From assembly GCF_023028225.1 (NCBI RefSeq), contig NZ_CP095482.1, positions 1,178,001 to 1,242,000 of the forward strand: a stretch of DNA of 64,000 bases, given 5' to 3'. Under the pieces are notes generated by a model, which saw only the letters and a program-made list of their open reading frames with translations, was not told the DNA's origin and did not search any database. This document shows positions 43,504 to 48,411 of the stretch, piece by piece; within the stretch, counting starts at the first letter, position 1; every line of letters starts with the position of its first letter. This DNA comes from Halorientalis litorea. Lineage in GTDB: Archaea > Halobacteriota > Halobacteria > Halobacteriales > Haloarculaceae. Made by a program: the position numbers and the translations under genes.

Positions 43504-43689
43504 CTACGCTGCCGGGTCGAACTGACAGCACGCGCCGGTCGTCAGGTCGTCCGCCTCGATGTGGGCCGACAGACAGGCGTAGTTGCAGAACTGACCCGTC
43601 CGTTCAGGTTCGCCGTCGGCGGGTTCGGCGACGAACACGGGGTCGTGGGCCGTCACGTCCTGTCCGCAGTAGGTGCAAGCGTCCGTCAC
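43504..43689 (-). CDS. Small cysteine-rich zinc-binding protein, 61 aa
   Basis: This 61-aa protein has a treble-clef-like cysteine layout: CTYC (residues 5-8), then FCNYACLSAHIE, and a final ACC near the C terminus. It is acidic and has no other domain. Similar small zinc-finger proteins are common in haloarchaea; I cannot give a function. It lies 40 bp upstream of the glmM start on the same strand, so it may be transcribed with glmM, and is divergent from rpiA with 58 bp between starts. Confidence 0.72.
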   Translation of the reverse strand: MTDACTYCGQDVTAHDPVFVAEPADGEPERTGQFCNYACLSAHIEADDLTTGACCQFDPAA

Positions 43690-43747
43690 ACATCCAGTAC
43701 GGGGCCGGCGAGGAAGGCTTTTGTCCTACCGGACGGTTCCCCCGGGC

Positions 43748-44434
43748 ATGAAACGCGGCGGGAGCGACGAGGCGAAGCGACGGGCGGGCGAGTCCGCGGC
43801 CGAGGCCGTCGAGGACGGGGCGGTGGTCGGCCTCGGCACCGGGAGTACGGCGGCCCACGCGATTCGGGCACTCGGGCGGGCAGTCGGGTCGGGGCACGAC
43901 ATCGCGGGGATTCCGACATCCTACCAGTCCCGGCACCTCGCCCGCGAGGTGGGCATCCCGCTGACGACGCTGGACGACGACAGCCCCGACGTGGCCATCG
44001 ACGGTGCGGACCAAGTGGCCGACGGAGACCTGCTGAAAGGCGGCGGTGCGGCCCACGCACGGGAGAAGCTAGTCGACAGCGCGGCCGACCGGTTGCTCGT
44101 GGTCGCCGACGAGTCGAAACTGGCCGAGTCACTCTCGGTACCCGTCCCGGTCGAGGTCGTCCCCGACGCCCGGCGACCGGTGGCCGACGCCGTGCGCGAA
44201 CTGGGCGGCGACCCGACCCTCCGGGCGGCAGAGCGCAAGGACGGACCCGTCGTGACCGACAACGGCAACCTCGTGTTGGACTGTGACTTCGGCACTATCG
44301 GCGACCCGGCGGAACTGGCGGCCAGTCTGTCGGCACTCCCGGGCGTCCTCGAACACGGGGTGTTCGTCGGCCTCGCGGACGAGATACACGTCGGGACGGA
44401 CGAGGACGTGACAGTCCGTCGTCCCGACGCGTAG
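43748..44434 (+). CDS. rpiA: Ribose-5-phosphate isomerase A
   Basis: This 228-aa enzyme interconverts ribose-5-phosphate and ribulose-5-phosphate. Family motifs are VVGLGTGSTAAHAI (phosphate loop), AIDGADQVADG with catalytic Asp, LLKGGGAAHAREK with catalytic Glu replaced in position by the AHAREK variant of archaeal RpiA, and DNGNLVLDC. In haloarchaea it supplies ribose for nucleotides. The ATG at 43748 (MKRGGSDEAKRRAGE) fits; an upstream in-frame start adds 25 residues including part of the leader. A transcription stop shared with the convergent histone-fold gene follows. Confidence 0.92.
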   Translation: MKRGGSDEAKRRAGESAAEAVEDGAVVGLGTGSTAAHAIRALGRAVGSGHDIAGIPTSYQSRHLAREVGIPLTTLDDDSPDVAIDGADQVADGDLLKGGGAAHAREKLVDSAADRLLVVADESKLAESLSVPVPVEVVPDARRPVADAVRELGGDPTLRAAERKDGPVVTDNGNLVLDCDFGTIGDPAELAASLSALPGVLEHGVFVGLADEIHVGTDEDVTVRRPDA

Positions 44435-44451
44435 TCGTCACTATCCGGCTG

Positions 44452-44476
44452 AAAAAACGAGAAGGGTGAAACCCTT
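44452..44476 (-). terminator. Hairpin plus T6 terminator of the histone-fold gene
   Basis: On the minus strand AAGGGT-TTC-ACCCTT forms a 6-bp stem that overlaps the stop codon, followed after 4 nt by TTTTTT (44452-44457). It looks like an intrinsic terminator for the gene ending at 44475. Confidence 0.6.
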
Positions 44477-44642
44477 ACAGGTCGCGGGGCTGGACCGTCT
44501 TCCGGTCGTTCTCCTCGGCGCGTCGCGCGGCGTCGTCGAGCAGTTCTTCGACTTCGTCGTCGAGGGCGGCGTAGAAGTCCGAGGAGACGTTCATATCATC
44601 GAGCGCTTCCTTCACGGCGGCTTTGACGATCAGGTCTGCCAT
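44475..44642 (-). CDS. Small histone-fold protein (DUF1931-type), 55 aa
   Basis: This 55-aa acidic protein, beginning MADLIVKAAVKEALDDMNV, has the two-helix core and final RKTVQPRDL typical of histone folds, where the last Arg-Asp pair stabilises the loop. It corresponds to a conserved haloarchaeal DUF1931-type protein, usually near-identical between species. It is shorter than HMf-type histones and very acidic, so it is more likely a dimerisation or transcription-factor-like module than a DNA-wrapping histone. A longer in-frame start exists, but a strong TATA box 25 nt before 44642 fixes this start. Confidence 0.88.
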   Translation of the reverse strand: MADLIVKAAVKEALDDMNVSSDFYAALDDEVEELLDDAARRAEENDRKTVQPRDL

Positions 44643-44666
44643 ACAGGCGGTTAATCCAGAGGGGCC

Positions 44667-44680
44667 TTTATATACTTTCC
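44667..44680 (-). promoter_or_regulatory. Strong BRE/TATA promoter of the histone-fold gene
   Basis: The minus strand reads GGAAAGTATATAAA: a purine-rich BRE followed by TATATAAA, 25 nt before the start codon. It is close to the archaeal consensus and predicts high, leaderless expression. Confidence 0.75.
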
Positions 44681-44891
44681 TGATTGTACCGCTTCTCGCC
44701 GGGACTCGCGGGGGTCTGAGCGGTCTCATCCCCGCAATCACGCACCCGAGAGAACGGTCACCGATGCTGACAGGTGCGGAATCCGGGAATCCACGGGGCG
44801 GCAGTCGGTCGCCCGCGGTTGCGAGGGGTTGCCACGCGGGCCGGTCGTGACGAGACGATAGGTAGGAGTGGGTCCAGCGTCGAGGGAGGGT

Positions 44892-45674
44892 ATGCGCGAG
44901 TTGCTCGAAGCGGTCGCCGCTGGCGAGGTCAGCCCCGCCGAGGCGGAGGCACAGCTCGCTGGCTACGCCACCGGCGACGCGGGACGGTACGACGCCGCCC
45001 GTGAATCCCGGTCGGGCGTCCCGGAAGCCGTCCTCGCCGACGGAAAGACACCGGTGGAAATCGCGGACCTGTCCGTGACGGCCGTCGAGACGACGGGCCG
45101 GGCCATCGTGACGCGGCTCTCAGAGGACGGTGCCGCAGTGGTCCGCCAGCGACTGGGCGAGACCCACCCCGAGAGCGAGCGGACCTATCACGAGCGGGCA
45201 GGCGTGTTCGTCGCCCACGCACCCGGCTTCGAACTGCCGACGCTCGACGCGACTGTCGGTGTCGTGACGGCCGGCACGTCCGACGCGGTGCCCGCCGGCG
45301 AGGCGAGCGTCATCGCGAGCGAGATGGGTGCCACCGTCGAGCGAGTGAACGACGTGGGCGTCGCCGGTATCGCTCGTCTGTTCGACCGGTTGGACGAGTT
45401 GCGCGAACTGGACGTCCTCGTCGTCGCCGCGGGCCGGGAGGGCGCGCTCCCGACGGTCGTCGCAGGACTGGTCGACACGCCCGTCATCGGTCTGCCGGTG
45501 TCGACGGGCTACGGCCACGCCGGCGAGGGCGAGGCGGCACTCGTCGGAATGCTCCAGTCCTGTACCGCGCTGACCACCGTCAACGTAGACGCGGGCTTTA
45601 CCGCCGGGGCGCAGGCCGGACTCGTCTCGCGCGCGCTCGACTGCGCGCGCGAGCAGGCGAACACGCGCGGGTAG
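44892..45674 (+). CDS. larB: Nickel-pincer cofactor biosynthesis protein LarB
   Basis: This 260-aa protein matches LarB, which carboxylates and hydrolyses nicotinic acid adenine dinucleotide to start the nickel-pincer nucleotide. The C-terminal PurE-like domain holds VGVVTAGTSDAVPAGEAS, VLVVAAGREGALPTVVAGL and the active-site segment VIGLPVSTGYG. The N-terminal part has ERTYHERAGVFV. The ATG at 44892 (MRELLEAVAAG) is preferred to a GTG 24 bp upstream. LarE is encoded 10.5 kb away on the other strand. The enzyme that would use the cofactor (LarA or a homologue) is not in view. Confidence 0.92.
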   Translation: MRELLEAVAAGEVSPAEAEAQLAGYATGDAGRYDAARESRSGVPEAVLADGKTPVEIADLSVTAVETTGRAIVTRLSEDGAAVVRQRLGETHPESERTYHERAGVFVAHAPGFELPTLDATVGVVTAGTSDAVPAGEASVIASEMGATVERVNDVGVAGIARLFDRLDELRELDVLVVAAGREGALPTVVAGLVDTPVIGLPVSTGYGHAGEGEAALVGMLQSCTALTTVNVDAGFTAGAQAGLVSRALDCAREQANTRG

Positions 45675-45795
45675 CGGAGAATACCGCCGGAAGACGCAGT
45701 CTCGGCCCGAAATTTGGTGGAATTTTGGAATGGGTTATTAGTGGTCCCAGCCCGTACATATGCTGTCGGCAGCAACCCGTTGCCGGCAGTAGCAA

Positions 45796-45945
45796 ATGCC
45801 AAAGTGTAATCACTGTAGCGCGCACGTCTCCGAGCAGTTCGCTCGGGTCTTCGCGGATGAGTTCGGCCAAGTTCACGCCTGCCCGAGCTGTTCGGCGAAC
45901 GCTGGCATCGCCGAAGTAGCCCGCGAGCGCGCTCACGAGGCATGA
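45796..45945 (+). CDS. Small CPxC zinc-finger protein (DUF7563-like), 49 aa
   Basis: This 49-residue frame starts MPKCNHCSAHVSEQFARVF and contains CNHC and CPSC pairs, matching the layout of the protein at 39653-39811 (MPxCxxCxAxV, ARVF, CPxC). The tail (AEVARERAHEA) is helical. It has its own AT-rich promoter (GGAATGGGTTATTAG near 45727-45741). The two copies differ strongly at the DNA level, so the duplication is old. Function is unknown; small zinc-finger proteins of this type in haloarchaea are thought to regulate transcription or RNA. Confidence 0.82.
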   Translation: MPKCNHCSAHVSEQFARVFADEFGQVHACPSCSANAGIAEVARERAHEA

Positions 45946-45967
45946 CGGCCACTGTGGCCACCCGAAC

Positions 45968-45985
45968 CGTGGTGTAAGTACCACG
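45968..45985 (+). terminator. Hairpin after the small zinc-finger gene
   Basis: CGTGGT and ACCACG form a perfect 6-bp stem with a 6-nt loop 22 bp after the stop at 45945. There is no T run, so termination is uncertain. Confidence 0.3.
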
Positions 45986-46058
45986 CGAAGCCCATTCACG
46001 CCTCGTCCGGGGACGACCCGGGCACAACACTGACTTCCTACGGTCCCGACGCTGGTCT

Positions 46059-46304
46059 GTGAGCGACCACTACGTGTACGTCCTGCGCTGTGCCGACGAC
46101 ACCCTCTATACGGGCTACACGACCGACATCGAGCGGCGCGTCCGCGAACACGAGCGAGGCGACGGCGCGAAGTACACCCGCGGGCGAACGCCCGTCGACC
46201 TCGTCCACGTCGAGCGGTTCGACTCGAAGTCGGCCGCGATGTCACGCGAGTACGAACTCAAGCAGTACTCGAAGGCCGAGAAAGAGCGGCTCGTGGGTGG
46301 TTAG
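46059..46304 (+). CDS. GIY-YIG family small nuclease-like protein
   Basis: This 81-aa protein is a stand-alone UPF0213/YhbQ-type GIY-YIG domain. The motif pair is [18 protein letters not shown], in which the second element reads YTGYT, followed by the helix with conserved Arg (IERRVREHE) and the lysine-rich ALKYTRG-like segment [15 protein letters not shown]. Glu in [15 protein letters not shown] is the metal ligand. YhbQ homologues have weak DNA nuclease activity and are linked to repair; the archaeal role is unknown. Translation starts at GTG 46059. A T6 tract follows the stop. Confidence 0.88.
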   Translation: MSDHYVYVLRCADDTLYTGYTTDIERRVREHERGDGAKYTRGRTPVDLVHVERFDSKSAAMSREYELKQYSKAEKERLVGG

Positions 46305-46309
46305 CGAGG

Positions 46310-46315
46310 GTTTTT
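46310..46315 (+). promoter_or_regulatory. T-rich promoter/terminator element before the phosphohexomutase gene
   Basis: GGGTTTTTTCTCC lies 26 nt before the ATG at 46341, the right place for a TATA-like element, and only 6 bp after the preceding stop, where the T6 run could also end transcription. Confidence 0.4.
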
Positions 46316-46340
46316 TCTCCGGGGCGTCAGGACGGCACGT

Positions 46341-47714
46341 ATGGAGGAGATTTCGTTCGGCACCGACGGCTGGCGGGCAACGCTAGAGACGTTCACCGAC
46401 CGCCGCGTCCGGGCCGTCGGACAGGCCGTCGCCACCTACCTCCGCGAAGAGGGAGCGGGCGGCACCGTCGCCGTCGGCTACGACGCCCGCGAACACTCCC
46501 GGGGGTTCGCCGAGGAACTCGCCCGCGTCCTCTGTGCCAACGGCTTCGACGCGCTCGTCCCCCAGCGCGACGTGCCCACGCCGGTCCTCGCGTGGACCGT
46601 CCGTGACCGCGAACTGGCCGGCGGGCTGATGGTCACGGCCTCGCACAACCCGCCCGAGTACAACGGCGTGAAGTTCGTCCCGGCGGGCGGCGCGCCCGCG
46701 AGTGCCGACGTGACCGACGCCATCGAGTCCCGACTGGCACCACCCGACCCGCTCCCCGAGGCCGAGTACGGGACCGTGACCGAGACGGACCTGCTCACCC
46801 CGTACGTCGACCACGCACGCTCGTTCGTGGACGCCGACCTCGGCGGGTTGCAGGTCGTCTACGACGCGATGCACGGGAGCGGGCGCGGCGTCACCGACCG
46901 CGTCCTCGACGCCGCCGGAGCCGACGTGGAGCGACTCCGCTGTGACCGGGACCCCACGTTCGGCGGCGAGTCGCCGGAACCCAGCGCGGAGCGACTCGGC
47001 CGACTCCGCGAGCGTGTCCGGTCCGGCGAGGCAGACGTCGGCATCGCCAACGACGGCGACGCCGACCGCATCGGCGTCGTGACGCCCGGGCGGGGGGTCC
47101 TCGACGCGAGCCTGTTCTTCGCGACCGTGTACGAGTTCCTCTTGGGGGCACACGACGGGGCGGCCGTCCGTACCGTCTCGACCAGCAGCATCGTGGACCG
47201 TGTGGCCGACGCCCACGGCGAACTCGTCTACGAGACGCCGGTCGGGTTCAAGTACGTCGCCGCCAAGATGCAGGAACGCGACGCGCTGGTGGGCGGCGAG
47301 GAGAGCGGCGGCTTCGGCATCCGCGGCCACCTCCCGAACAAGGACGGCGTCGTGACCGCACTCTTGGCGGCCGCCGCAGCCGCCGACCGACCGTTCGACG
47401 AGCGCGTCGATACCCTCGAAGGAACACACGGCGAGGTCCATCAGGACCGCGTGAGCGTCGACTGCCCCGACGACCGGAAGGCGGGCGTCGTCGCCGACCT
47501 CGACGGCGCGCTCCCCGACGAACTGGCCGGCGAGGCAGTCGAGCGCGTCAACGACGTGGACGGGTTCAAGATATTCCTCGCCGACGGGACGTGGCTCCTC
47601 GTGCGGCCGAGCGGGACGGAGCCGAAACTCCGGGTGTACGCCGAAGCCACCAGTGCCGACCGGGTCGAGGAGTTGCTCGCCGCCGGGCGCGAACTGGTCG
47701 AACCGCTCGTCTGA
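46341..47714 (+). CDS. Phosphoglucomutase/phosphomannomutase
   Basis: This 457-aa alpha-D-phosphohexomutase has the phosphoserine S101 in TASHNPPEYNG, the metal loop ANDGDADRIG, the sugar loop GGEESGGFG and the phosphate loop VRPSGTEPKLRV. The GEESGG form is typical of phosphoglucomutase and broad PGM/PMM enzymes, so this paralogue probably handles glucose phosphates while the one at 42.2 kb handles glucosamine or mannose phosphates. It would feed nucleotide-sugar synthesis for glycoproteins. It is a single gene, convergent with the GNAT gene by 1 bp. Confidence 0.9.
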   Translation: MEEISFGTDGWRATLETFTDRRVRAVGQAVATYLREEGAGGTVAVGYDAREHSRGFAEELARVLCANGFDALVPQRDVPTPVLAWTVRDRELAGGLMVTASHNPPEYNGVKFVPAGGAPASADVTDAIESRLAPPDPLPEAEYGTVTETDLLTPYVDHARSFVDADLGGLQVVYDAMHGSGRGVTDRVLDAAGADVERLRCDRDPTFGGESPEPSAERLGRLRERVRSGEADVGIANDGDADRIGVVTPGRGVLDASLFFATVYEFLLGAHDGAAVRTVSTSSIVDRVADAHGELVYETPVGFKYVAAKMQERDALVGGEESGGFGIRGHLPNKDGVVTALLAAAAAADRPFDERVDTLEGTHGEVHQDRVSVDCPDDRKAGVVADLDGALPDELAGEAVERVNDVDGFKIFLADGTWLLVRPSGTEPKLRVYAEATSADRVEELLAAGRELVEPLV

Positions 47715-47715
47715 C

Positions 47716-48084
47716 TCACTCGACCGACCGCACGCCACGAAGTCGGCCGTCCGCCACCACCTCGATTTCGAACCCGAGTGCGTCCCAGAACGGGCGGACA
47801 CGTGGGTCGAACTCGGCGACGAGGCGACCCCGTCGGTCGGCGGCGGCGGCGACCAGTGCCGTCCCGATGCCCTGTCCGCGGCGGCCGGGTCGAACCGCGA
47901 TAGCCTCGATTTCGTGCCCGTCGAGGAGACACGCCCCGAGGACGCGCCCCTCGCTGGTGGCGACGAGCAGGTCCGCACCGTCGATGGCGGCCTCGACCGC
48001 TCCCGCGTCGGTTTGGAGCATCGCGCTGTCGAAGACGGTCATCGCTGCCGGGAGGGCATCCGAGCGTGCTTCGTGGACTCGCAC
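47716..48084 (-). CDS. GNAT-family N-acetyltransferase
   Basis: This 122-aa protein has the GNAT fold with the acetyl-CoA motif A, IEAIAVRPGRRGQGIGTALV, and motif B, FWDALGFEI. The start is a GTG at 48084, two bases after the stop of the SAMP2-type modifier gene, so the two are translationally coupled. A longer upstream frame would run through the modifier gene and is rejected. The substrate is unknown; because of the context a role linked to the ubiquitin-like modifier, or to protein N-termini or lysines, is conceivable. Confidence 0.85.
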   Translation of the reverse strand: MRVHEARSDALPAAMTVFDSAMLQTDAGAVEAAIDGADLLVATSEGRVLGACLLDGHEIEAIAVRPGRRGQGIGTALVAAAADRRGRLVAEFDPRVRPFWDALGFEIEVVADGRLRGVRSVE

Positions 48085-48086
48085 CG

Positions 48087-48293
48087 TCAGCCCCCCTTGA
48101 CGAGTCGGAGGATGCGCACGTGGTCGGCGTCGAGTGGCCGGTCCTCCGGGACCGGTGCGTCGTCGACCAGCACGGACACTTCGTGCGGGCTGAACCCGAC
48201 GGCGGCGAGGAGGTCCGCGTACGTCGGGTCCGCCCCGAGGTCGGCGGGGTCGAGTTCGCGCGTCTCCCCGCCGACGACATCGACCGTAACCAT
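48087..48293 (-). CDS. samp2: Ubiquitin-like small archaeal modifier protein, SAMP2-like
   Basis: This 68-aa beta-grasp protein begins MVTVDVVGGETRE and ends VRILRLVKGG, with the diglycine needed for activation by the E1-like UbaA. SPHEVSVLVDDAPVPED closely matches haloarchaeal SAMP2, which is conjugated to lysines and also supplies sulfur for tRNA thiolation. I use the ATG at 48293; a GTG two codons upstream is possible. The lysine before GG (K66) fits SAMP2, in which one lysine can form chains. It is followed 2 bp later by a GNAT gene and is divergent from rfcA. Confidence 0.92.
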   Translation of the reverse strand: MVTVDVVGGETRELDPADLGADPTYADLLAAVGFSPHEVSVLVDDAPVPEDRPLDADHVRILRLVKGG

Positions 48294-48375
48294 ACCCACC
48301 CGTTCGGCCTAGCGGGTGAAGGCGTTTCGGAGTCGCTCGGGGCGGAGACGTGCGGGAACTCCGCGCTGCAGTCCC

Positions 48376-48394
48376 GGGCAGTTTAAGACTGCCC
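48376..48394 (+). promoter_or_regulatory. Palindrome centred on the rfcA TATA box
   Basis: GGGCAGT-TTAAG-ACTGCCC is a perfect 7-bp inverted repeat with a 5-nt centre. The TATA-like AGTTTAAGA inside it lies 24-32 nt before the rfcA ATG. A protein bound here would cover the promoter; a symmetrical promoter is another reading. Confidence 0.55.
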
Positions 48395-48411
48395 CACTCC
48401 AGGGTCGGGAC

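Noticed and set aside
45760-45795. Repeat GTCGGCAGCAACCCGTTGCCGGCAG as an attachment or IS end
   Set aside because: It holds a 5-bp inverted repeat and a short direct repeat, but no matching copy or recombinase gene is seen in the window; it may be a local leader structure.
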